Under the pieces are notes generated by a model. That model was not told the DNA's origin. It made no database searches and was given only the letters and a program-made list of their open reading frames with translations. Shown in pieces: positions 43,886-52,130 of a stretch of DNA of 64,000 nt (positions are counted from its first letter, which is position 1; every line of letters begins with the position of its first letter). A program made the translations under genes and the position numbers. Origin of the DNA: Lutimaribacter_A marinistellae (GTDB lineage: Bacteria; Pseudomonadota; Alphaproteobacteria; Rhodobacterales; Rhodobacteraceae); NCBI RefSeq assembly GCF_042648365.1, contig NZ_JBHRXI010000002.1, positions 161,865 to 225,864 of the forward strand, read 5' to 3'.

Positions 43886-44601
43886 TCAAAACGGAGAAGG
43901 CCACAAACTACGATTTTTCACAGAAAAAATTCGTTTGGCGCGAATTTCGGGCGGTCTTAATTTCCAGTATCGAAGTGCCGGGTCCGCATACCGGCCGAGC
44001 CTCTTCTTCTTTTCCAGTTTGTCTTGCGCCGTTTCCCACGCGATCCGTGTGCGCAGGCGTTTGGCTCTGTCAATTGCTGTTTCGGTCTTTCGCCGCGACT
44101 TCTCGGAAAGGAACTTCTTTAGACTGTCCAGCCGGTTGACCGCTTTCGGATTGCTCATGCAGCGCCGTCGTAGTTCCGCAATGGCTTTCTCCAGCTCGGC
44201 CGGCGTCATCAGGTGGGCCGGCCGGAACCGGAGCGGCATCAAAGCGTGACAGGTCCAGTAAACGAATGTCAGTAGCCGGCCTTTCCTCTGCGGAGGTTTG
44301 GGAAATGGAACACCGCGGCGCACCTGTGTCTTGGCGGCTCTGTCGATCTCCGACGAACCGAATCCGTCGATAATGTCGACCGAACCCAGCGAGCCGTCCG
44401 GGTTGATCCAGAAGGAAACGCGGGCCCACCTGCGCGACGATACCGCTACCGGCAGTGTCCAGTTCAGATTCATAAGAACCTGGCCGGGATAGTTCGTGAC
44501 ATCGGCATTGCCCGAGCCTCCCCTACCGCCCGAGCGAAGTCGCTGCGACTGGCTCCCGGCGCGTTGCCCGGCAAACTGGTCGATCCCGTCCCTCAGATAG
44601 A
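43886..44601 (-). CDS. TonB C-terminal domain protein, N-terminus lost
   Basis: About 238 residues remain. Residues 35-110 are a TonB-type C-terminal domain: GNADVTNYPGQVLMNLNWTL, then RVSFWINPDGSLGSVDIIDG, FGSSEIDRAAKTQVRRGVPFPKPP. The expected N-terminal membrane helix and proline-rich spacer are missing, because upstream sequence from about 44601 is an IS30 relic. Beyond the TonB fold lies an unusual basic tail of about 120 residues (LEKAIAELRRRC, SLKKFLSEKSRRKTETAIDRAKRLRTRI). Without the anchor it should not energise an outer-membrane receptor. Confidence 0.65.
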
Positions 44602-44780
44602 GGGTCAACGGGGACGGCTACTACACGGTGAACGCTCACGACGTATACAAGCAGCGCCGCGCGTTGCACCGCAAGGTGAGCATCTACCCGCACCAGAAGG
44701 ATGCCGTTGAGGTCGGGCTGAAGGCCGGCTGGTCTCCCGAACAGATCGCGGGCCGCATGCGCTTCGAACGCCATGAGTTA
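44601..44780 (+). mobile_element. IS30-type transposase relic
   Basis: A plus-strand frame reads NGDGYYTVNAHDVYKQRRAL then HRKVSIYPHQKDAVEVGLKA and GWSPEQIAGRMRFERH, matching the region of IS30 transposases where WSPEQIAGRL is conserved. It is open only from about 44607 to 44780, then joins unrelated sequence. Both transposase ends and the IS termini are missing. Confidence 0.7.
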
Positions 44781-44896
44781 ATAAATAACGATGCTCCTGT
44801 GCTGGAGACGCGAGGAAAACACCCGTGTGGTTGTCGCTGCACTGTTGAATAGTATCTCAATTGAGATACAGCAAATGCAGCACAGGAGGACGGACC

Positions 44897-45199
44897 ATGC
44901 CCGCTCAAACATCTATGCTTCACGTCCGGGTCGACGATCAGCTCAAGGCTCAGGCCTCGGATGCTCTTGCCGGCGTCGGGCTGACTCTCTCCGACGCCGT
45001 GCGCATTCTGCTGACGCGTGTCGCTGCCGAGGGAGGATTGCCAGCGGGCCTCACGACCGATCCCGACGCCTATGACGCCTGGTTTCGCGCCAAAGTTCAG
45101 GAGGCCCTTGCCGATGACCGGCCTACGGTTTTGCACGACAAGGTCATGGCAGAGACGCGCGCACTGATCGACGGGAGGTCGTCGCGTAACAGGAGTTGA
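44897..45199 (+). CDS. RelB/DinJ-family antitoxin
   Basis: A 100-residue protein. The N-terminal ribbon-helix-helix reads SMLHVRVDDQLKAQASDALAGVGLTLSDAVRILLTRVAAEGGLP, the RelB/DinJ pattern. The start at 44897 has GGAGG (44885-44889) upstream. A pair of tandem TATCTCAATTGAGATA-type palindromic bases at 44852-44868 is a likely operator. The partner toxin gene overlaps its 3' end but is broken, so this is now an orphan antitoxin. Confidence 0.87.
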   Translation: MPAQTSMLHVRVDDQLKAQASDALAGVGLTLSDAVRILLTRVAAEGGLPAGLTTDPDAYDAWFRAKVQEALADDRPTVLHDKVMAETRALIDGRSSRNRS

Positions 45200-45461
45200 G
45201 TGGAAGGCGGTCGCGGTCGAAGACCTTATGGCGATCGTCGACTACATCTCGGATGATCATCCCGCGGCCGCGCTGTAGCTCATGGATGATACCCAAACCA
45301 AGGTCGCTCAACTTGCCGAGCACCCGAAGCGCTGCCGCCCCGGCAGAGTGCCGGGAACCCGCGAGCTGGTTGTCCAACCCAACTACCTCGTCGTGTGTTC
45401 CGAAGAGCCGACAATGGTCACTGTGCTCCGCGTCATGCATGCGGCGCAACAATGGCCCTGA
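45186..45461 (+). pseudogene. RelE/ParE-family toxin with lost start and nonsense codon
   Basis: The frame reads VTGVEWKAVAVEDLMAIVDY, ISDDHPAAAL, TAG (45276), then LMDDTQTKVAQLAEHPKRCR, PGRVPGTRELVVQPNYLVV, CSEEPTMVTVLRVMHAAQQW. The second half is a full RelE/ParE C-terminus. Besides the in-frame TAG, the first codon is GTA where the family starts (M)TGVEWK, and no ATG, GTG or TTG exists in the frame before it. The gene is therefore dead while its antitoxin is intact. Confidence 0.85.
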
Positions 45462-45522
45462 AGGGCTTTGGATAAGCTTCTAGTACTACGCTATCGTGCA
45501 ACATCCTGCCCCGTCAAACAGG

Positions 45523-45657
45523 CTACGCTGTCGCCGAGATAGGTTCGAAGAGCACGTCCTGTACCTTGTCATCGAACCAGGCAGGCTGCAGATCGCCATT
45601 GTTCCACTCGTAGAGGTAGCCGACCAGTTCGCCCGAGATCCCGGAGAGGATCCGCAT
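45523..45657 (-). CDS. short open frame, possible gene fragment
   Basis: A 44-residue frame beginning MRILSGISGELVGYLYEWNN then GDLQPAWFDDKVQDVLFEPI. The amino-acid composition looks coding (aromatic-rich, no low complexity). Its start lies at the junction with the IS110 relic (45663), so the N-terminus may be truncated. I do not recognise a family with certainty. It could be the tail of a protein common in alphaproteobacterial accessory DNA. Confidence 0.35.
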   Translation of the reverse strand: MRILSGISGELVGYLYEWNNGDLQPAWFDDKVQDVLFEPISATA

Positions 45658-45662
45658 GTTGA

Positions 45663-45900
45663 ATGGGGCCGATCACCGCCATGGCGGTCGTGTCTGCCTT
45701 CGACGCTGCCGCCCGGTTCCGCCCATCCTCCAGTGCCAGCGCCTATCTCGGACTGACACCGAGGCGCTACGAGTTGCGCGAGATCAGCCGAAACGGACGG
45801 GCGTAAGAACGCGGAGATCGGTTCGGCCGCAAATGCCTCTACGAGGCGGCGAACGCGATCTTCTGCCGGAACCTTGAGGACACAAGGCTGCCAAGCTGGG
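45663..45900 (+). mobile_element. IS110-family transposase relic
   Basis: The frame reads GPITAMAVVSAFDAAARFRP, SSSASAYLGLTPRRYELREI, SRNGRA, TAA (45804), ERGDRFGRKCLYEAANAIFC. This is the C-terminal transposase_20 half of IS110/IS1111 elements (GPITAxAxVAAIxDPxRF, YLGLTPRRxQSG, KRGDxxLRxxLFEAA). It has one in-frame stop and both ends are missing. It is a different copy from the longer relic at 54395. Confidence 0.72.
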
Positions 45901-46383
45901 CCACCCGCATGGTTAATCCAAAAGCTCTACGCCACCAAAAAATTCTGAAAATAAATCGCACCGCAAGGAGCGCAACGCCTCTCGAGAGTGAAGCTGAGAC
46001 AGGTTAATCCCACGTTTTTCTGGCGCATTCTGCGCGGCGAGGACCCGTCCTGAAAACCGGTCTAATCCTCCATTCAGGGATTCCGTAAGGCTTAGAGTTC
46101 GTCGGTCTCTGCCGCGCAGGAAACCGTCAGCTGGGACAGCATCTTTTCGCTGATCGACACCGCGAAGGTGAACACTGTCAATCTTCCGAGCCGGCGACCC
46201 GATATGGCCGCCTCGTAGGTTCTAACCCCGCCACATCGGTACTGCCAGTCCTCAAAGCTACGCCAAGCCATCTGACGGCGGCCTACGCCGTGTACTTGCA
46301 AAAAAGTTCAAAACCCGTTTCTCAGAATTCCGCCTCGGTTCCACTTCACTGTCACCTTGAAACATTGAACCTGAGGAAACGAA
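45901..46383. other. accessory spacer, one weak open frame
   Basis: About 480 bp without a convincing gene. A minus-strand frame from 46271 to 46092 (MAWRSFEDWQYRCGGVRTYE then AAISGRRLGRLTVFTFAVSI) has plausible composition but no Shine-Dalgarno and no family I know. It may be a short hypothetical gene or relic. The remainder shows nothing recognisable. Confidence 0.3.
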
Positions 46384-46977
46384 ATGCCCAATCAACTTAT
46401 CTCCGACCCCATTGGCCTGGCCATCGCAGATGCAGGAAACCACTATGTCGGCGATCTGTGCTGTTCTGTGGACCTGATCTCAACCCTGCTTTTCGCGATG
46501 GCGGAAGCTGGCTCCATCCTCCTGCAAGAAAGCTGTGATGGTGTGCCGGAGGCCTTCTTCGAGGCTTACCTGAAACATGCAACGGCTTACGAGACGATCA
46601 CGCAGCACCCGGATTTTGTCGGTTTCAAATCGGCCGTGGAGGGGAGCTGGTTCGGGGAAAGCGTGCCGAACCGCATTGTCATGAGCCTGTCAATCGGCGC
46701 GATCGCCGCATTCGTTGCCGAGATGTTGTTGATCTGGCGACGCAGCACGAATGCGTCCTACCAGCAGATGGTTGAACGGCTTGCAATTCAGAAGGTGGCC
46801 CTGGCGGCGGCCACCGCCTACCCGGGACAGGAAACCAAATTCATCGAAAGCGATTTTCTCACAACCGAGTTCTACCTGAAATTCGATCTCGAGCCAGCGG
46901 ATGCCGCGCGTCTCGAACGTCAGTACTTCCTTCGCGACGGCTCCTTGTTCGGAGTTTTTGCCGAATGCCAAAGTTGA
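46384..46977 (+). CDS. hypothetical protein
   Basis: A 197-residue protein of unknown function. It has a good start (gagg 9 bp upstream of ATG), no signal peptide and one moderately hydrophobic stretch (IVMSLSIGAIAAFVAEMLLIW, about 99-119). The C-terminal third is acidic (KFIESDFLTTEFYLKFDLEP). It stands alone between the IS110 relic and the recombinase pair, which it approaches tail to tail. Codon use looks normal for the genome, so it is probably real. Confidence 0.6.
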   Translation: MPNQLISDPIGLAIADAGNHYVGDLCCSVDLISTLLFAMAEAGSILLQESCDGVPEAFFEAYLKHATAYETITQHPDFVGFKSAVEGSWFGESVPNRIVMSLSIGAIAAFVAEMLLIWRRSTNASYQQMVERLAIQKVALAAATAYPGQETKFIESDFLTTEFYLKFDLEPADAARLERQYFLRDGSLFGVFAECQS

Positions 46978-47145
46978 TCGTTCGACGTTCCGACCGAGGG
47001 GGTTGCTCGTCAAACCTTCTCGGGCTTCCCCTCGACAGGCGGGCCGGTAGCCGGGTTGCGACCATCCCGTTCAGGCGGCTCGCGTTTCAGGCGACTGCTC
47101 TGCGGGCGGGATGCCGTCTGGCCGGTCGCGCCCGCTGAACTGTCC

Positions 47146-48588
47146 TTATCCCGCCCTGCCCTGTCGCCGGGCCCGAACCGGCCGCCTGGTTCGGACCTTG
47201 CGCTTTGCGCGCGGGGTGTCCTGGGCGCCGCTGGTTACCCTGCCCCTGTCATTGGCCTCGCGCAGCTTGTGCCCCGCCTGGACCTGGCTTGCATTGGCTC
47301 GATAGGTCTCCGTCGTCGCCGGGGTTGTGTGGTTCAGGACCTCGGATGCCAGCGCGGCCTGCTCCGGCGCTTGAGAGACAATGAAACCCGCGATGATGTT
47401 GCGGATCACCTGCGGCGTCACGCGCTTTCCGAAAAGCTTTTCGCATTGATCGCCCAGCGACTGGCTCAGGTAGCCCCGCGCCACCGGTTTCCCCCGGCTG
47501 CCGACAAAAAGTGCCGTTTCTTGCGCCGGCGCCACGACCGAGCGGTGATGCGCGACGTAATCCTGCAACTGCCGACGCAAGTCACGCGTCAACAGCCTCT
47601 GGTCGCGCTTCTTGTCCTTCGTCTCCTCCGGCGAAAGGTAGAGCGTCGTCAGCCCCGGATCGAAGTTTTCTTTCAGATCGAGCGTCGCGAGCGACTCGCG
47701 ACGGATCGGTGAATTCACGAGCAGGCTAAGCGCCAACCCGGTGCGCGCGAGCTTGTTCGCGCGGATACGCGGTTTGTGAGCCGCCGCCGCCTCGTGTTGG
47801 CGCAACGCCACATCGGCGCAAGTCAGAGCCGCCGCACGCAGCTCGGCGAGATCGACGATCCGCCCGTCATTGCGCGACGGCTGCCATGCGGCCTGCTTCT
47901 TCAGGAGCTTGAGCACCGGATCCATCCAGCCCCAGTCGCGGTCGGGGAACAGGGCCAATCCCATCAGCTTCAGACTCTGCATCTCGCCCCGCACCGTTGA
48001 AATCGCGACCTCGCCCCTGCGGAACGCGCGCTGGCGCGCGTCCAGGCGCAGCGGCACCGTCCGCCGGGTGACATCCTCGGGCAGGCTGTTCTCACGGCAG
48101 AAATCGAAGAAAGCCCAGGCGGATTGCAACCGCGATTGCAGCGTATCGACCGTCCAGGCCTCGACCAGCAGCCCGTCGTTCAGCCCTTCTGCGCAGAAAA
48201 ACAGCTTGGGCCTTGCGGCCGTTTGCCAGGGTTCCGGCAAACGGTGCCAGTTGCGCGCGATCTCGCGCTGCAGGGCTGCGCGCTTGCTCTCGACCTCGAC
48301 TCTGGCTTCACGCCCGAAGACATTGTCCTCCGGGAAGACCGCCTGCAGTGCCTGGCGGGCGGCGCCCTGCATTTCCGGACGCAGATCCCCCAGCCTTCGC
48401 TCGACCAGGCTCGGCGTAATCAAATCGGGCGGCAGATCGTCCTGCGCCGCAGCCCGAAGCCAGCGGCCGAGGCCTTGCTCAAGCCGCGGCCGTTGGTATT
48501 TCGAAGCTTTGGCAAAAGCCGCGTCAAACCTCGCACGTATGTCGTCCGGCCAATTTGACGGGGGGAGGGAAAGTCGGTGTTTCGGCAT
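47146..48588 (-). CDS. large tyrosine recombinase B
   Basis: A 480-residue phage-integrase-fold protein. The catalytic domain lies in the second half: first Arg in NSPIRRESLATLDL (about 298), beta-hairpin lysine region SPEETKDKKRDQRLL, second Arg in VTPQVIRNIIAGF, and the His/Tyr motif LNHTTPATTETYRA. The histidine usual in HxxR is replaced (TPQVIR). A very basic tail (RAKRKVRTRRPVRARRQGRA) ends the protein. Its start lies 3 bp behind the stop of recombinase A, so the two are co-translated. It lacks a typical core-binding SAM-like domain; the N-terminal half is novel to me. Confidence 0.85.
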   Translation of the reverse strand: MPKHRLSLPPSNWPDDIRARFDAAFAKASKYQRPRLEQGLGRWLRAAAQDDLPPDLITPSLVERRLGDLRPEMQGAARQALQAVFPEDNVFGREARVEVESKRAALQREIARNWHRLPEPWQTAARPKLFFCAEGLNDGLLVEAWTVDTLQSRLQSAWAFFDFCRENSLPEDVTRRTVPLRLDARQRAFRRGEVAISTVRGEMQSLKLMGLALFPDRDWGWMDPVLKLLKKQAAWQPSRNDGRIVDLAELRAAALTCADVALRQHEAAAAHKPRIRANKLARTGLALSLLVNSPIRRESLATLDLKENFDPGLTTLYLSPEETKDKKRDQRLLTRDLRRQLQDYVAHHRSVVAPAQETALFVGSRGKPVARGYLSQSLGDQCEKLFGKRVTPQVIRNIIAGFIVSQAPEQAALASEVLNHTTPATTETYRANASQVQAGHKLREANDRGRVTSGAQDTPRAKRKVRTRRPVRARRQGRAG

Positions 48589-48591
48589 GGT

Positions 48592-50841
48592 TCAGTTCTC
48601 CAGATCCTGTTCCAGAGCGACCCGGAAATCGACATGCGACATCACCCGGCGGCTGTATTGGTCCAGCAATTTCAGGTAGTTCTTCTGCGCGACGATCTTG
48701 CTGACCTCGGCGTAATACGCCCGCGTCGTCTCGATCTTCTTGTGACCGAGGACTTCTTGCACGAGGCCCATTGCGCTCGGATCCATATCGAGGATCACCT
48801 TCCCCGCGATATGCCGCATCACTTGCAGGTCCATGCGGAGCTGGCAGTGCTTCCAGACATGCTGCCGGAAACGCTGGCTGAGTTTCTCCTTCGTCATGTA
48901 GCCGAAGCCCGGTGCGTAGCCGCCCCCTTCGCCGCGCTCCTTGCGTTCGCGCGCGGCCCCTGGAAACAGGTGCTCGTTCTCCGGATGCGCCCCGGCGTGT
49001 TCCGCAAAGACCGGGTGATAGACGGCGATGAACCGTTTCAGCATCCGCACGGTCTCGGGATCGATGGTGACATGCACCGATCGCAGGTTCTTCATTTCCG
49101 CAGCCGGCAGGATCAACGTTCCTTCCCCTTCTCCGATCGGCAGACTTAGATGGCTCTGGTCGCCGAAAGCGCGGAGGCGGGCGAGATTGCTCCGTCGCAG
49201 CGGCGTGACGCGCTGTTCGAGCTGCGCGATCACCGCAGACCGCGCCAGACCAGCCTGCGCCAGGGTCGGCCTCTCCCTGCCCTGCCGGACCCAGCGTTCG
49301 GCCTGTTTCCACAATTCGCCCGGTGCCTCGAACCAGCGCCGGAGCGCCGAGTCGTCGTTGAACTGGCGAAGCATGTTCTCGTGGTGTCTGCCGATCTTGC
49401 GGTCTTCGTAGACGTAGCCAACGGAGCCGTCGGCTTTCAGCTTGGACCCGACAACGCTGGGATCGAGCTTGATCGTCAGCGCCCGTACCGGTTCCAGGAG
49501 CGCTTCGTGCAGATCGCAGGACTTACCGACGCTGTAGAGCGCTTGCACGATCGAGCATTCGTAGCGTCCCTTCTTGTGCGCTTCCCAGCTCTCCCCCCGC
49601 GCTTCGACGCGGGCCCTGCGCTTCGCACGGATCGCCGCAACGGTGGCCAGCAGGCACTCTTGTGTGAACAGGTCCTCGAGCACCCGCGGCCTTGTTTTGA
49701 CCGCCGCGGCAGTTTCAGAAGCGTGCCACACGCGCTTCACCGCGTCGCGCAGGTTGCGCTGCGTTCCGGGCTCGCGCGCCAGCATCGGTTCCGACACCGC
49801 GCCGCCGACCACCAGATCCCCCAGCCCCAGATCGTCTTCGTCCTCTTCGATGAAGGATGACCAGGGCAGATCGCCTTGCGGCGCCACCATTCGGTCCGTC
49901 AGTGCATCTACTCGTGCCCGGATGGCTTCGGGCACGTCGGACCAGGATACGTCCGGCAACCGTTTCCCTGACCCTGCATTTTCGAACAGCGCGGCCGCCA
50001 GGCCCGTTTCTTCGACTGCCTCGGTCCAGATCCGGCCCGCCCGGCGCAGCTTCTCGCGATGGCTGTCGGACTTCGTGGCGATTTCCTGTGCCGTGAAGTC
50101 TTCGAGGAAGCTTCGATGGACCTCGCCCGGAACCAACCCCTCGCGGTCAGCCCGCAGCGCCAGACGTCGGAATATCGCGAGTTCGGCTTGCGCATGATCC
50201 GGTGTCCGATCCGCCAGCGTCTTCAAAAACTCCCGCCAGACCTTGGGAAGGGTCTCGACATCCGCTTCGCGCCCCGAAACCGCATTGGGATCCACGAGCT
50301 TTGCCGCAGAACGGATCAACGTGAGCTTGTTCTTGAGCGATTTCGCCGAAGTCACGTTCAGGTCTTCCGGCCGCAGCCTCCGGAGAAGCGGCTCGATCAC
50401 CACCGCGGTGGCCGTAATCTCACCTGGCGCGGTGGCTTGTTTCGCAGCCAGCTGCCGCAATGCGTTTTCCGTTCGCTGCGCAGCATCCTGCCGCAAAACC
50501 GACCCGGATGCGGCAATGGCATCTTCGAGCGTCGGCAGCCGCCCCCGCAGCCGCAAAGCCAGCTCCCGGCGCGACATGTCCGCCCAGGCCCGCTCCGCGC
50601 GGCGGACATCGCTCAGTATCTGACTATGCCGCGCGCCGAGCTTCTCACGCAACTCCGGCGTGACATATTCGAGCGCATGGAAGAAATCCGACGCGGCCAG
50701 GTCCGGTCCCCCGGTCAGCGCCGCGCGCAGGGTGCGCACGGCGGCGATGGTTGCCGCCCGCGTGTTGGCGCTCATCTGCGTCAGCCGCAATACCGCAATC
50801 ACGTCCGCGGTCGAGCCGCCAGTTTGAGCATTGTCCAGCAT
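48592..50841 (-). CDS. very large tyrosine recombinase A
   Basis: A 749-residue protein, about twice the usual integrase length. The catalytic domain is C-terminal: VTPLRRSNLARLRAFGD (first Arg, about 550), EMKNLRSVHV (lysine hairpin), LQVMRHIAGKVILD (R and H), VLGHKKIETTRAYYAEV (H and Tyr). The N-terminal 450 residues are helical and unassigned. The Shine-Dalgarno AGAAAGGAAAG precedes the ATG. With recombinase B and the HTH protein upstream it forms a recombination module reminiscent of Tn554 (TnpA/B/C) and of GInt islands, which also use several large recombinases plus a small DNA-binding protein. Confidence 0.87.
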   Translation of the reverse strand: MLDNAQTGGSTADVIAVLRLTQMSANTRAATIAAVRTLRAALTGGPDLAASDFFHALEYVTPELREKLGARHSQILSDVRRAERAWADMSRRELALRLRGRLPTLEDAIAASGSVLRQDAAQRTENALRQLAAKQATAPGEITATAVVIEPLLRRLRPEDLNVTSAKSLKNKLTLIRSAAKLVDPNAVSGREADVETLPKVWREFLKTLADRTPDHAQAELAIFRRLALRADREGLVPGEVHRSFLEDFTAQEIATKSDSHREKLRRAGRIWTEAVEETGLAAALFENAGSGKRLPDVSWSDVPEAIRARVDALTDRMVAPQGDLPWSSFIEEDEDDLGLGDLVVGGAVSEPMLAREPGTQRNLRDAVKRVWHASETAAAVKTRPRVLEDLFTQECLLATVAAIRAKRRARVEARGESWEAHKKGRYECSIVQALYSVGKSCDLHEALLEPVRALTIKLDPSVVGSKLKADGSVGYVYEDRKIGRHHENMLRQFNDDSALRRWFEAPGELWKQAERWVRQGRERPTLAQAGLARSAVIAQLEQRVTPLRRSNLARLRAFGDQSHLSLPIGEGEGTLILPAAEMKNLRSVHVTIDPETVRMLKRFIAVYHPVFAEHAGAHPENEHLFPGAARERKERGEGGGYAPGFGYMTKEKLSQRFRQHVWKHCQLRMDLQVMRHIAGKVILDMDPSAMGLVQEVLGHKKIETTRAYYAEVSKIVAQKNYLKLLDQYSRRVMSHVDFRVALEQDLEN

Positions 50842-50860
50842 TTTTCTTTCCTTTCTTGTT

Positions 50861-50926
50861 GGGGATCAGCAATGGTCCGGAAACTCGTTCACGACGGAAA
50901 CGGGCTTGCGGACCATCGCTGACCCC
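50861..50926. repeat. large imperfect inverted repeat upstream of recombinase A
   Basis: The left arm GGGGATCAGCAATGGTCCG (50861-50879) pairs with CGGACCATCGCTGACCCC (50909-50926), with one mismatch and one unpaired A across 18 bp, around a 29-nt spacer. It sits 20 bp upstream of the recombinase A start. No T-run follows. Candidates are a recombinase or excisionase binding site, an attachment site, or an operator with a leader hairpin. Confidence 0.7.
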
Positions 50927-51080
50927 CACGACAGGGGCGGACACCCCCTGCCCTGCCGCGCCACCGCGCGACCCGGGGCGACATCCGGCGACACCGGGGC
51001 ACAGCGGGTGGTCCACATTCCCACACAATGGAGACCGACTTCTTTCCCCGAAAGGAATAAGGCATTGAAAATATGACACT

Positions 51081-51314
51081 TTATTCACCGTCGTTTTCCG
51101 ACATGCGAACGCAGTAATCGATCCAAATCGATTGCATTTCCTGCTCGATGCCTTGGAATTTCCAGAGCGACAGCGCGGTGATCTGCCAGCGGCCGTTTCG
51201 CCACTGCGCCTTCAATCGCTCGTCTTTCAGGTAGCGTTGCAATTGTCGTTCGGACTTTCTCAGAAACTCCGCCGCTTCGCGGGTGGTGAAGATGTCATCG
51301 GGGGGAACGATCAT
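51081..51314 (-). CDS. small HTH DNA-binding protein, excisionase-like
   Basis: A 77-residue protein. Residues 8-55 form a MerR/excisionase-type helix-turn-helix: DIFTTREAAEFLRKSERQLQ then RYLKDERLKAQWRNGRWQIT. The start at 51314 has a strong Shine-Dalgarno (AAGGAG, 8-nt spacing); an alternative ATG at 51428 overlaps the PemK-like stop by 4 bp but adds unconserved sequence. Placed before the two recombinases, it probably directs excision or controls their expression. Confidence 0.78.
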   Translation of the reverse strand: MIVPPDDIFTTREAAEFLRKSERQLQRYLKDERLKAQWRNGRWQITALSLWKFQGIEQEMQSIWIDYCVRMSENDGE

Positions 51315-51424
51315 GGGGAAACTCCTTTTCCTCGTGTGGAAAAGGAGGTGGGTCCGGCGCCGGTCCATCAGAAACAACGCGGTTTGAATCTCCAGATGCA
51401 TCATTGCCGGGCTGCGGCCGGAAA

Positions 51425-51925
51425 TCATGAGACCGCAGCCGCAGGGCGCTTACCGGTGGTCCTGCGACGAAGGAAGGATGCTCTGCGTTTCGGTGTCTCG
51501 GCCGGATGGACACCGTGGATTTCGTCACGACGCCGAACCCGTGGCAAACCCGTGTAAATCTCGGCGACCCGGCGTGTCTGGTCGGGTTTGAGACGACCGA
51601 TTTTCGCAGTGCCCAGTGAATTGCAGCGCTCGAAGCGGGCATCGCCGTGCTTGACGCGCAGGCGCCGGTCGATCTGAAAGCGCGTTGGGCCATGCAGGCC
51701 CGCGACCGCGTAGTCCGGCTGCCCGACAAGCATCAATGCGTTCTCGGCGCTGTGCTTCGGCAGCAGCAGGTTTCTGGTGCCGTACGCGACGACGACTTCG
51801 TCATGTTCCGGCTCCCGCGCGACGATCACGCAGATGCGGGTTTTCGAACCCCTGTCGGAATACGGAAATCGAAATGCGACAAGATCGCCGGGATTGAATT
51901 CCTCAAGCGTTTCAGGATCGGACAT
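51425..51925 (-). CDS. PemK/MazF-like protein with basic tail (paralogue 1)
   Basis: A 166-residue protein. The N-terminal PemK-like core reads FNPGDLVAFRFPYSDRGSKT then RICVIVAREPEHDEVVVAYG. It is related to the product at 56734-57252 (GDVVAFRFPHEYDG...LAYGT). The C-terminal 40 residues are strongly basic (RVRRRDE, RRASFLRRRTTGKR). PemK/MazF toxins are mRNA endonucleases, but no antitoxin gene is adjacent; it lies immediately upstream of the excisionase-like gene. It may be a PemK-fold protein adapted to another role. Confidence 0.6.
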   Translation of the reverse strand: MSDPETLEEFNPGDLVAFRFPYSDRGSKTRICVIVAREPEHDEVVVAYGTRNLLLPKHSAENALMLVGQPDYAVAGLHGPTRFQIDRRLRVKHGDARFERCNSLGTAKIGRLKPDQTRRVAEIYTGLPRVRRRDEIHGVHPAETPKRRASFLRRRTTGKRPAAAVS

Positions 51926-52130
51926 GATGGTTTCCTCGGTTGAAAAATGGGCTCACCCGGGAAACGGAAGCTCTCGGTTTCCTCTGCGTTCCCGGGCGTC
52001 ACCGCATAGACCGGGTAACGAAGAGGAGAATGAGAGCTGCGCTCAGGAAAAGCGTGATGCCGGGGCGCAGAACGTCGTTCGGAGCCTCTTCAGCAGCCGA
52101 GCCGCCGAGAGGACGGCTGCTCTTTTGAAA
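51926..52130. other. spacer before iteron array
   Basis: About 200 bp with no supported gene. It holds short inverted repeats (ACCCGGGAAACGGAAGC facing GTTTCCTCTGCGTTCCCGGG around 51954-51992), which suggest a structured control region for the leftward PemK-like, HTH and recombinase genes. Confidence 0.35.
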
